Assembly (NCBI GenBank): GCA_902495455.1
Contig: CABUXJ010000013.1
Location: forward strand, 3,358-67,357
Source: an uncultured Prevotella sp.
GTDB lineage: Bacteria; Bacteroidota; Bacteroidia; Bacteroidales; Bacteroidaceae
DNA length: 64,000 nt
Reading direction: 5' to 3'
Shown: one piece after another, positions 1 through 8,481 of the stretch
Layout of the letters: each line of letters opens with the position of its first letter
Position numbering within the stretch: position 1 is the first letter of the stretch
Notes under the pieces: model-generated
Told to the model about the DNA's origin: nothing
Database searches by the model: none
What the model saw: the letters and a program-made list of their open reading frames with translations, nothing else
Program-made: the position numbers and the translations under genes

Positions 1-116
1 AGTCTGCGGAAAGGCTTTCTTTGTTTTTGGGAGAAGGCTGTCCGGCAGCGGCCGGATGGAAACTCCGGTCAAATACAGTAGCCGTACGTATTGGCGGTGA
101 AATTAATCCCCGTTTG

Positions 117-148
117 TTTTGGCCATTCATTTGTTTGTTGTACATTTG
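117..148 (+). promoter_or_regulatory. Bacteroidetes-type promoter of the sigma factor gene
   Basis: A TTTTG box at 117-121 is followed about 19 nt later by TACATTTG at 141-148. This fits the TTTG/TAnnTTTG consensus of the Bacteroidetes primary sigma factor. It lies about 40 nt upstream of the ECF sigma start. Bases 1-116 show no gene that I can support. Confidence 0.6.
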
Positions 149-189
149 CATCTGAAAGAATCATAAAGGCATAAAAAGACGGGCGCGGC

Positions 190-702
190 ATGGGGACAAT
201 TACCACAGAAGATTTTGAAATCCTGTTCAGGGAGATTTATTCGCGCTGTTATTTTTATGCCGTGCGGCTTGTCAATGACGAAGACGCAAGCCGCGACATA
301 ATCAGTGAGAGCTTTGTTTCGGTGTGGGAAAACCGCGCCACGATTGATCCGCAGAAGTTACGCGGCTATGTTTTTTCCTGCATTAGGAACAAGTGCATCA
401 ACCATTTGCGTGAGACCCGCCGTTTCGAGCAGGTAGAGAATGAGGCCATGCTGCCGGAAGCGTTTCAGGAAGAGGAATGGGCGCAGCGAGAGGCACGCCT
501 CACAGAGGTTGAGAGGGAGCTGGAACGGCTGCCCGAACGCACACGCTATGTTCTCGAACAGTGCTACTACCACAAGAGGACTTACCGTGACGTGGGTGAC
601 GAACTGGGCATGTCGGTAAACGGAGTGAAGAAGCATATCGTGAAAGGGATGGCGGCATTGCGCAGCCATTTTAACACAGATAAACACAAACGGAGTACCT
701 GA
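190..702 (+). CDS. ECF-family RNA polymerase sigma-70 factor (FecI-like)
   Basis: A 170-residue extracytoplasmic-function sigma factor, expected to direct RNA polymerase to the SusC/SusD operon downstream. Region 2 is visible at about residues 10-75 (YFYAVRLVNDEDASRDI, then SFVSVWENR and a basic stretch). Region 4, with its helix-turn-helix, lies at about 105-160 (LPERTRYVLEQCYYHKRTY, then MSVNGVKKHI). The length is normal for Bacteroidetes FecI-like factors. The next gene is a FecR anti-sigma factor 42 nt downstream, the usual pairing for outer-membrane-signalled regulation. The SusC protein that follows carries an N-terminal STN signalling domain, which completes the three-part system. The family assignment is secure; the target promoters are inferred. 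Confidence 0.95.
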   Translation: MGTITTEDFEILFREIYSRCYFYAVRLVNDEDASRDIISESFVSVWENRATIDPQKLRGYVFSCIRNKCINHLRETRRFEQVENEAMLPEAFQEEEWAQREARLTEVERELERLPERTRYVLEQCYYHKRTYRDVGDELGMSVNGVKKHIVKGMAALRSHFNTDKHKRST

Positions 703-744
703 ACGGTTTTCACCGTTGTCTTTAATATAAAAGGAACTGCTATC

Positions 745-1794
745 ATGTGCAACAAAGACAATAATATAACGGAAGAGGAGCTGGACCGGCTGCTTCCCAC
801 TGACGAGGAGGCCGGACTGCTGGGCGAGGTCTTTGCCCGTATGAACGGTGACGGGCCGGACGTCGGCTGCGAGTGGGCCATGCTGAAAGCCCGTATCGGG
901 GAGAAACCGCGCCGCCGCAGTTTCCGTCTCGTTCCGGCCGTCATCGTCGCCGCTGCGGCATGTGTCGCGCTCTTCTTCATCCTCCGGACGAATGGCGGAG
1001 AGGATATTTCGGGTCCCCAGCCGGTCATTGTCCATGAGGCATCATGTGTCGGTGACGTTATGCTCACTTGCGATGACGGCAGCAGCCGGCCCGTGAGCGA
1101 GGAAGATGTGTCGTTCGCCACGAAGGAAAAGGCCGCGCAGTCGGATGCCGGCCGGATGAGGATGACCACGCCACGGGGCAAGGAGTGCAATCTGACGCTT
1201 GCCGACGGCACCCGTGTCTGGCTCAACGCGGAGAGCAGCATCGAATTTCCTGCCGCGTTCACGGGCCGCCGGCGTGAGGTGAAAATTACGGGCGAGGCCT
1301 ATTTTGAGGTCGCTCACGACGCACAGCGGCCGTTCGTCGTTACGAGCGACTACTATTCGGCGACGGTTCTTGGTACGACATTCGACGCCCGGGCCTATTC
1401 TAAGACCGACGCCAGCGTCGTTCTGGTGGAGGGACGTCTGAAGGTGGCGGCGCTGTCGGCACAGCCGGGGCAGGGCGGGCGCGTCATCACTCCCGGAACG
1501 CAGGCGGTGTTCAGTCCTGGCGGGAACATTGCGGTGGCCGATGTGGACACCTATCCTTACGTGCAACGGCGCAACGGCTTCTTCTATTTCGACAACGAGC
1601 CGTTGCTCGACATCATGCTTGAACTCGGACGGTGGTACAACAAGACCATCGTCTTTGAGAACCCTGAGGTCATGAAGACGAGGCTCCACTTTGTGGCGGA
1701 ACGCAGTCAGAGCTTCGTCGACATACTCAAAAGCCTCTGCGAGCTCGACGACATTGATATTCAATTGAGCGATGACGATGTTACGATAAGGTAG
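745..1794 (+). CDS. FecR-family anti-sigma factor
   Basis: A 349-residue inner-membrane anti-sigma factor. An N-terminal cytoplasmic segment of about 75 residues, expected to hold the sigma factor, is followed by one membrane helix near residues 77-93. The periplasmic FecR domain spans about residues 130-235 (TPRGKECNLTLADGTRVWLN, ITGEAYFEVAHD, VVLVEGRLKV). The C-terminal DUF4974 domain, at about 275-349, begins FFYFDNEPLLDIM and is shaped like the STN fold. It is co-directional with the sigma factor, 42 nt away, and probably cotranscribed. Known family logic is that the STN domain of the SusC partner contacts this protein when substrate binds and so frees the sigma factor. Confidence 0.95.
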   Translation: MCNKDNNITEEELDRLLPTDEEAGLLGEVFARMNGDGPDVGCEWAMLKARIGEKPRRRSFRLVPAVIVAAAACVALFFILRTNGGEDISGPQPVIVHEASCVGDVMLTCDDGSSRPVSEEDVSFATKEKAAQSDAGRMRMTTPRGKECNLTLADGTRVWLNAESSIEFPAAFTGRRREVKITGEAYFEVAHDAQRPFVVTSDYYSATVLGTTFDARAYSKTDASVVLVEGRLKVAALSAQPGQGGRVITPGTQAVFSPGGNIAVADVDTYPYVQRRNGFFYFDNEPLLDIMLELGRWYNKTIVFENPEVMKTRLHFVAERSQSFVDILKSLCELDDIDIQLSDDDVTIR

Positions 1795-1959
1795 CCGTGT
1801 GCTGCAAAAATATACCGAAAACAAACATTTTTAATCTACGAACGAACAAATTTAATCTTTTTCTAAAGAATTTGTAACATTCCGGTACCCGATTGCGTTG
1901 AATTCTGTCATTTTAATAAACGTAAGTTATAAAATGTTGTTTAACGTAATAAAAGGTTT

Positions 1960-4900
1960 ATGAGAAAAAGAAAATCCGGAATCGTCTTGTTGCTCATTTG
2001 CGCTATGTTTCTGCTTTCTGTCGTGGAAGCGGGCGCACAGGGCAACAAGGTTTCGCTGACGTGTAATGACACGCCTTTGCCCTCGGCCCTGTCACAGGTC
2101 GAAAGGCAGTCGGGTTATTACAAGCTCAACTACAATTACGATGAGCTCAGTCGCCACAAGGTGACGGTCTCCATCACCGAACAGACTGCCCCAGAGGCTG
2201 TCGGCCGGTTGCTTCGCGGACTTCCGTTCGGCTATACGGTCAACGGCAAGTTCATCAACGTCAGCCGTAATGCCGGCAAGGCGGGCAACGGCGGAAGCGG
2301 CAAGGCCCGCGGCCGGCTGCTCGACAGGAACGGTGACCCGCTGATCGGAGCCACGGTGAAGGTCGTCGGGACGGACAATGCCACCGTGACCGACACTGAC
2401 GGTAACTATCAGCTTGACGGGGTGGGGGCCGACGACGTGATTGAATACTCGTATATCGGCATGAAGACCTACCGCCGTAAGTACAGCGACAAGAACGTCA
2501 GTATCATCATGGACGACGACTCCAACGTCATCGGCAACGTCGTCGTGACGGGCATGCAACAGATGGACCGCCGCCTGTTCACCGGTTCGACCGTGATGAT
2601 TGACGCCGCGGAGGCCAAGCTCGACGGTGTTCCGGACATCAGCCGCTCGCTCGAAGGCCGTGTCGCCGGAGTCTCGGTACAGAACGTGACGGGTACTTTC
2701 GGAACGGCACCGAAGATTCACGTGCGCGGCGCCACCTCCATCTACGGCAACTCAACGCCGCTTTGGGTCGTTGACGGTGTCATCCAGGACGACATTATCG
2801 AGGTCAGCACCGACCGCCTTTCCTCCGGCGATGCCGTCACGCTGATAAGCTCGGCCGTGGCAAACCTCAACGCCGACGACATTGAGAGCTTCCAGATTTT
2901 GAAGGACGGTTCGGCCACATCTATATACGGTGCGCGCGGAATGGCCGGAGTCATCGTAGTGACGACAAAGAAGGGAGTGCGCAGCAAGCCCCGCGTGCAC
3001 TATTCCGGCGAATATACGATGCGGCTGAAGCCTCATTATTCCGAGTTCAACATCATGAATTCGCAGGAGCAGATGGGCGTCTACCGCGAATTGCAGCAGA
3101 AGGGATGGCTCAACTATTCCGACACCCACCGGGCAGCGTCGAGCGGAGTTTACGGCAAGATGTATCAGCTGATGAACACGTACAACCCACAGACCGGAAC
3201 TTTCATGCTTGCCAATACTCCGGAGGCCAAGGCCGAATATCTCATGCAGTCGGAATACAGGAACACCGACTGGTTTGACGAGCTGTTCAAGAACACGATA
3301 GCGATGAACCATTCCGTCAGTCTCAGCGTGGGCAACGAGCGATCGCGCACCTACGCCGCCTTGAGCGCTATGCTTGACGACGGCTGGTATCAGGACAATT
3401 CCGTTGAGCGCTATACGGCCCATCTGAACACGACGATTGATCTCAATGACCGGCTGCGGCTCAACATGATTGCCACCTCCGCTTTCCGCAAGCAGAAAGC
3501 CCCCGGTACGCTCAATCAGGACGTCGACCCGTTCTACGGTGAGGTGTCACGCGACTTCGACATCAATCCCTATTCCTACGCCATCAACGCCTCTCGCACG
3601 CTTGACGCGGACGAATTCTACCGGCGTTATTATACCGACTTCAACATCAAGCACGAACTCGACAACAACAGCATGGACATCGACATGTCGGACGTGAAGT
3701 TCCAGGCGCAGCTCGACTGGCGGCTCGTCTTCGGTCTGGAGCTGACGGCGATGGGTGCCGTGCGCTACATCAATTCCGACCAGGAGCACAAAATATCCGA
3801 CGAGAGCAATCAGGCCCGGGCCTACCGCGCCATGCCCGACATCTATTCGCTGACGGACAATCCCTTCCTCTACGCCGACCCGCAGCTGCCGGGAAGCATG
3901 GCCGTGTCGGTGTTGCCGGAGGGCGGAATCTATCAGAAGACGACATACAAGATGCGCAGCTACTATGGCCGGTTGACGGCCAACTTCAGCCGCGTCTTCA
4001 ACAACGTCCATATCGTCAATCTCTTCGGCGGCGCGGAAGCTAACTCGCAGTCGCGCACCAACACCTTCTTCAACGGCTGGGGCATGCAGTACACCATCGG
4101 CGAGATTCCTTTCTATACAGCCGACTTCTTCCGGAAAGGCATCAACGAGAACGAGCAGTACTATTCACTTGAAAACACATATACCCGCTCGGCCGCCTTC
4201 TTCGCCAACGCCACATATTCCTACAACCGGCGCTACATCGTCAACCTCACTGGCCGCTACGACGGCACGAACCGTCTTGGGCGTGCCCGTCAGTCGCGCT
4301 GGCTGCCGACGTGGAACGTTTCGGGAGCATGGAACGTCAGTGAGGAGAAGTTCTGGAAGCCGTTGGAGCATATCGCTTCCCATGCCGTGCTGAAGCTGTC
4401 ATACTCCCTCACGGGCGACCCCGGTCCGGCCAACGTGACCAACGCCCTTGCCGACATCCGCTACTACACGCCCTATCGTCCGCAGACCGGCACTCAGGAG
4501 AACGGACTGCGTATCATGGAGCTGGCCAACAGCGAGCTGACATACGAGAAGAAACATGAGTTCAACGTCGGTCTGGAGCTGGGCTTCTTGAACAACCGCA
4601 TCAATTTCGCCGGCGACTTCTATGTCCGCAACAACTACGACCTGATCGGAATGATACAGACCGAGGGCGTCGGCGGACAGATGCTGAAGCTGGCCAACGT
4701 GGCTGAGATGAAGTCGAAGGGCGCCGAGTTCACCCTGTCGACGAAGAACATCGCCGGCAAGGACTTCTCTTGGCACACGAACCTCATCTTCTCCCACGCT
4801 ACGACCGAAGTGACGAAGCTGAAGACCAAGGCCGAGGCGATGGAGCTGATCGTCGGCGAGGGATTTGCCCTTGAGGGTTATCCGGCGCGCGGACTGTTCT

Positions 4901-5553
4901 CCTTCCGTTCGGAGGGGCTCAACGAAATCGGCATCCCCGTCATCGTCAATCAGGACGGAAAGGCCACGACGAATGGTTTTGAGTTCGACCTCCGCACGCA
5001 GAACCTTGACAATCTCGTCTACGAAGGCCCGACAGACCCGACATACACCGGCAGCCTCGGCAACATCTTCCGCTACCGCAACCTGCGCCTGAACGTCTTC
5101 ATAACTTACGCCTTCGGCAATGTTGTGCGCCTCGCACCCGTTTTCCGGAGTTCCTACAGCGACCTCGACGCCATGCCGAAAGAGTTTGCCGACCGCTGGA
5201 CGCTGGCCGGCGACGAGCGGTCGACCCGCGTTCCCGTGATACTGTCGGCGGATCAGGACCACCGCGACGTCTATCTCCGCAAGCTCTACAACATCTACAA
5301 CTACACCACCGACCGCGTGACCAAGGGAGACTTCATACGTATGAAGGAGATTTCGCTCACCTACGACTTCCCCAAGACGCTGATAAAGCGCATCGGACTG
5401 GCTGACCTCTCGATGAAGGTTCAGGCCACAAACCTCTTCCTCATCTACGCGGACAGCAAGCTGAACGGCCAGGATCCCGAGTTCTTCCGTTCCGGCGGTG
5501 TCTCTGCGCCCATGCCGAAGCAATTTACGTTTACACTCAATATGGGAATATAA
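1960..5553 (+). CDS. SusC/RagA-family TonB-dependent outer-membrane transporter with STN domain
   Basis: A 1197-residue outer-membrane transporter. The signal peptide ends near residue 26 (EAGAQ). An STN signalling domain covers about 30-105, a carboxypeptidase-regulatory-like domain about 115-190, and the plug about 205-320 (SLEGRVAGVSVQ, then HVRGATSIYGNSTPLWVVDG, a classical SusC plug signature). The rest is the 22-strand barrel, ending in an aromatic/hydrophobic beta-strand. The STN domain marks it as a transporter that also signals through the FecR/sigma pair upstream. SusD follows after 20 nt. No glycosidase is linked, so the cargo may be peptide or another non-glycan; that is inference from context. 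The 165-nt gap upstream (1795-1959) is AT-rich and presumably holds the ECF-dependent promoter, but I see no clear consensus there. Confidence 0.96.
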   Translation: MRKRKSGIVLLLICAMFLLSVVEAGAQGNKVSLTCNDTPLPSALSQVERQSGYYKLNYNYDELSRHKVTVSITEQTAPEAVGRLLRGLPFGYTVNGKFINVSRNAGKAGNGGSGKARGRLLDRNGDPLIGATVKVVGTDNATVTDTDGNYQLDGVGADDVIEYSYIGMKTYRRKYSDKNVSIIMDDDSNVIGNVVVTGMQQMDRRLFTGSTVMIDAAEAKLDGVPDISRSLEGRVAGVSVQNVTGTFGTAPKIHVRGATSIYGNSTPLWVVDGVIQDDIIEVSTDRLSSGDAVTLISSAVANLNADDIESFQILKDGSATSIYGARGMAGVIVVTTKKGVRSKPRVHYSGEYTMRLKPHYSEFNIMNSQEQMGVYRELQQKGWLNYSDTHRAASSGVYGKMYQLMNTYNPQTGTFMLANTPEAKAEYLMQSEYRNTDWFDELFKNTIAMNHSVSLSVGNERSRTYAALSAMLDDGWYQDNSVERYTAHLNTTIDLNDRLRLNMIATSAFRKQKAPGTLNQDVDPFYGEVSRDFDINPYSYAINASRTLDADEFYRRYYTDFNIKHELDNNSMDIDMSDVKFQAQLDWRLVFGLELTAMGAVRYINSDQEHKISDESNQARAYRAMPDIYSLTDNPFLYADPQLPGSMAVSVLPEGGIYQKTTYKMRSYYGRLTANFSRVFNNVHIVNLFGGAEANSQSRTNTFFNGWGMQYTIGEIPFYTADFFRKGINENEQYYSLENTYTRSAAFFANATYSYNRRYIVNLTGRYDGTNRLGRARQSRWLPTWNVSGAWNVSEEKFWKPLEHIASHAVLKLSYSLTGDPGPANVTNALADIRYYTPYRPQTGTQENGLRIMELANSELTYEKKHEFNVGLELGFLNNRINFAGDFYVRNNYDLIGMIQTEGVGGQMLKLANVAEMKSKGAEFTLSTKNIAGKDFSWHTNLIFSHATTEVTKLKTKAEAMELIVGEGFALEGYPARGLFSFRSEGLNEIGIPVIVNQDGKATTNGFEFDLRTQNLDNLVYEGPTDPTYTGSLGNIFRYRNLRLNVFITYAFGNVVRLAPVFRSSYSDLDAMPKEFADRWTLAGDERSTRVPVILSADQDHRDVYLRKLYNIYNYTTDRVTKGDFIRMKEISLTYDFPKTLIKRIGLADLSMKVQATNLFLIYADSKLNGQDPEFFRSGGVSAPMPKQFTFTLNMGI

Positions 5554-5573
5554 CCCCGCAAAAGAACGAATCT

Positions 5574-7205
5574 ATGACAATGGAAAGACTTAGATATATC
5601 AAGACCGTCGCCCTGTGCTGCGTGGCACTGCTGGCGTCGTGTGACGATTTTCTCGACAAGAACCCGGACAACCGGGCCACCATCGACACGGAGGCAAAGA
5701 TATACAACCTTCTCGTCTCGGCCTATCCCGAGGTCAGCTACGCTCAGATTTGCGAGCTGACCAGCGACAACACCGATGACAACGGCGCGCCATATACGCC
5801 CTACACCGTCGGCCAGCAGCAGACGGCCCTGTGGGAGGACGTCACGGACAAGGAGCTCGACACGCCATACGCCCTGTGGGAGGCGTGCTATGCGTCGATT
5901 GCCGCGGCCAATCAGGCCCTGCGCGGCATTGCCGACCTCGGTTCGCCGACGAGCCTCGACCCCGCCCGTGGCGAAGCACTGCTCTGCCGCGCTTATTGCC
6001 ACTGGATTTTGGTCAACGTCTTCAGTAAGGGCTACAGCCCGCTGACGTCCGGCCGCGACGCCGGCATACCTTATATAAAGGAGCCGGAGACGTCGGTCTC
6101 GGTCCACTACGATCGCGGCACCGTGGCCTCGGTCTACGCCGACATCGAGCGCGACCTGCTCGAAGGACTGCCGCTGATAAGCGACGTCGCCTACAGCGTA
6201 CCGAAATATCACTTCAACGAGAAGGCCGCCCGGGCCTTTGCCAGCCGCTTCTATCTTTTCTACGTCCAGCCGGACAAGTCGAACTATGAGCGCGTCATCG
6301 AATATTCTGACGACGTTCTCGGTGACAATCCGCTGCTGATGCTCCGCGACTGGAAGACTATCGGCGCCATCTCGCCGAACGACCAAAAGCGTGCGCTGGC
6401 CTTCTCCGACCCGGAACTGAACGCAAATCTCATGCTCCAGTCGGTGGTGTCGACGTGGGTGAGGGTTCATGGCGCTTTCTATGCCGGAACGCGCTACTCC
6501 CACACCAACATGATTGCCAACACCGAGACACTTCGTGCGACGGGCATGCCGTGGGGCGGCGGCTACGCCTTCAACTATACCATTCAGAACTATACGACCA
6601 TTCCCAAGGTCATCATGGACAAGATGGCCGAATATTATGAATATCTTGACAAGGAGCATCTGCAGGGTTTGCCTCACATTGTCTTCCCGGCGTTCACCGC
6701 CGAGGAGGTGCTCTTCAACCGCGCCGAGGCCTATGCCATGCTTGACCGCTACGACCAGGCGCTGGCCGACATCAACACGTGGATAAAGATCTTCTGCAAC
6801 GCCAACACCAAGCCGACGACCATATCGGACATCAACATCAAGATGGGCGACCCCGTATATGCTGACAATGGAAACGGCGGCACCTATCTTGCTTCGGGCA
6901 TGGAGTATTACACACCGGAGAAGCCCACGCCCAAGAAGGAGCTTCACCCTGACTTCACCGTCACGAAGGGCGTTCAGGAGAACATGATTCAGACGCTGCT
7001 CTACATGCGCCGCGTCACGATGATGCACGAGGGCATGAGGTGGTTTGATGTCAAACGCTACGGCATAACCATCCACCGCCGGCTCATAGACTACGTGGCC
7101 CAGTCGCACACCGTGACGGACACGATGGACAAGGACGACCCGCGCCGGGCCATCCAGCTGCCGCAGGGTGTTATCGACGCCGGCATGGTGCCGAACGAGC
7201 GTTGA
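5574..7205 (+). CDS. SusD/RagB-family surface nutrient-binding lipoprotein
   Basis: A 543-residue lipoprotein with lipobox LLASC (Cys23) followed by DDFLDKNPDNR, the typical SusD N-terminus. Acidic residues directly after the cysteine fit surface export. The helical TPR-like SusD core is visible (LWEACYASIAAANQAL, then GEALLCRAYCHWILVNVFSKGY). The C-terminal half keeps VLFNRAEAYAMLDRYDQALADIN and RRVTMMHEGMRWFDVKRYGI, both conserved in the family. It forms a lid-and-barrel complex with the SusC encoded 20 nt upstream. The first methionine (MTMERL) or the second, two codons later, could be the start; the lipobox is the same either way. Confidence 0.95.
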   Translation: MTMERLRYIKTVALCCVALLASCDDFLDKNPDNRATIDTEAKIYNLLVSAYPEVSYAQICELTSDNTDDNGAPYTPYTVGQQQTALWEDVTDKELDTPYALWEACYASIAAANQALRGIADLGSPTSLDPARGEALLCRAYCHWILVNVFSKGYSPLTSGRDAGIPYIKEPETSVSVHYDRGTVASVYADIERDLLEGLPLISDVAYSVPKYHFNEKAARAFASRFYLFYVQPDKSNYERVIEYSDDVLGDNPLLMLRDWKTIGAISPNDQKRALAFSDPELNANLMLQSVVSTWVRVHGAFYAGTRYSHTNMIANTETLRATGMPWGGGYAFNYTIQNYTTIPKVIMDKMAEYYEYLDKEHLQGLPHIVFPAFTAEEVLFNRAEAYAMLDRYDQALADINTWIKIFCNANTKPTTISDINIKMGDPVYADNGNGGTYLASGMEYYTPEKPTPKKELHPDFTVTKGVQENMIQTLLYMRRVTMMHEGMRWFDVKRYGITIHRRLIDYVAQSHTVTDTMDKDDPRRAIQLPQGVIDAGMVPNER

Positions 7206-7244
7206 AATCAAGAATGAAAAGAAACGAAAAGGAGACAGAAAGAA

Positions 7245-8153
7245 ATGAAGAAACTGATATTTTTATTCGTGGCTGCGGCCCTCGGCCTGTCGCTGACGTC
7301 GTGCAGCGACGACAATCTCGACGACAAGAGCATATTCGAGGAGGACAAGCATCAGACGCGCAACAAGTTTGACGAGTGGCTGCTGGCCAACTATGTCTAT
7401 CCCTACGGAATTGACGTCAAGTATAAGCTGGAGCAGCTGGAGACCAACCTCGCCCACACGCTGGCACCGACGGACTATGACCGTGCGCAGATTCTCGCGA
7501 GGATTTTCAAGCACGCATGGATTGAAGCCTACAACGAGGTGGCCGGCGTGGAGTTCACCCGCGCCCATCTTCCGCGCGAAATCAGCCTGATCGGCTCTGA
7601 CCGCTACAACGTCGACGGCGGCAATCCCGGACTGACCGAGGACGGTGTGAAGGTGACGCTGTATAAATGTAACGAGCTCATCCTGATGGCCAACAAGCTC
7701 AACTCCATGTTCCTCCACAATCTCCACCACGCTGTGGTCCACTACATGCTGGCGGAGAAGAAGATGGACGCGGCGTTCGCCAAAATCAGCGGTGACGCCT
7801 ATGTCTACGGCGACTGGTATCTGCGTCCATATATCGAGTCCTACGCCGACGGCTTTGTCACGCCATACGCCGGCGGATGGCCCGACGACGACGTAGCGGA
7901 GACCGTGAGTATCTATCTCACCTACACGGACGAAGACTGGAACAATATCCTCAGCTACTCGGGCGAGAGCGGACGGCCAAAGATTGAGGCCAAGATGGAC
8001 GTCATCCGCCGCTATATGGCCAAGTCGTGGAACATCGACCTCGACCATCTGCGGGCCACGGTCGTCCGTCGCCTTTCCGAGGTCGAGTCGGGGCAGGTGG
8101 ACGTCAGCCCGATTGACAACATCAATCCTGATCTGCCCTCCATACTTTATTGA
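7245..8153 (+). CDS. Putative zinc-metallopeptidase homologue, lipoprotein, with degenerate active site
   Basis: A 302-residue lipoprotein (SLTSCSDD lipobox) that matches the Bacteroidetes 'putative zinc-binding metallopeptidase' family commonly encoded beside SusC/SusD pairs. Shared features include the FDEWLLANYVYPYGIDVKYK start and WNIDLDHLRATVVRR near the end. Family members normally carry a HEFAH-type HExxH zinc-binding helix. Here the equivalent helix reads H162-A-V-V-H166, so the catalytic glutamate is replaced by alanine. The two zinc-binding histidines and a candidate third ligand (Glu in DDVAETVS) remain. It may therefore bind metal or peptide without cleaving. It lies 39 nt after SusD in the same operon. 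Family recognition is good; loss of activity is inference from one motif. Confidence 0.85.
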   Translation: MKKLIFLFVAAALGLSLTSCSDDNLDDKSIFEEDKHQTRNKFDEWLLANYVYPYGIDVKYKLEQLETNLAHTLAPTDYDRAQILARIFKHAWIEAYNEVAGVEFTRAHLPREISLIGSDRYNVDGGNPGLTEDGVKVTLYKCNELILMANKLNSMFLHNLHHAVVHYMLAEKKMDAAFAKISGDAYVYGDWYLRPYIESYADGFVTPYAGGWPDDDVAETVSIYLTYTDEDWNNILSYSGESGRPKIEAKMDVIRRYMAKSWNIDLDHLRATVVRRLSEVESGQVDVSPIDNINPDLPSILY

Positions 8154-8229
8154 CAGCCGTTCCAACGTCCATCCGGCGCAGCGGTCAGGCACTCTTTCGG
8201 CTGCGGCCGCTGCGGGAAGGAAAAGTAAA

Positions 8230-8405
8230 ATGAGTCATTTTACCGACCAATATGACTCATATTACCGACCAATATGAGTCATTTTACTCAGTAAAACGAG
8301 TCATATTACTTTCCAATATAGGCTGTTTTACTTAGTAATATAGGCTGTTTTGCTCAGTAATACAGGCTGTTTTACTCAGTAATATAGGCTATATTGCTTT
8401 GAGAC
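8230..8405. repeat. 22-bp tandem repeat array, eight units, first units palindromic
   Basis: Eight contiguous 22-bp units start at 8230, 8252, 8274, 8296, 8318, 8340, 8362 and 8384, with no spacers; the last is degenerate. Units 1-4 centre on TGAGTCA or TGACTCA flanked by ATTTTAC/ATATTAC. Units 5-7 instead have AGGCTG followed by TTTTAC or TTTTGC. The span 8226-8244 is a perfect palindrome around a central G (GTAAAATGA/TCATTTTAC). The array fills the middle of a 328-nt gap (8154-8481) between two genes of the SusCD operon. The rest of that gap holds only a small GGCCTG/CAGGCC hairpin near 8430. It is not coding, as 22 is not a multiple of three. Confidence 0.9.
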
Positions 8406-8481
8406 GCGGACGGAATGAGGACGGCGACTGGGCCTGACAGGCCGACAGGACGGACATTATTAACGAAAAAACGAAAAGAAT

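Noticed and set aside
1..102. C-terminal end of a truncated gene at the window start
   Set aside because: Two plus-strand frames stay open for 26-33 codons, too short and without recognisable sequence.
8230..8405. CRISPR array
   Set aside because: Units are contiguous with no spacers, differ from one another, and no cas gene is present.
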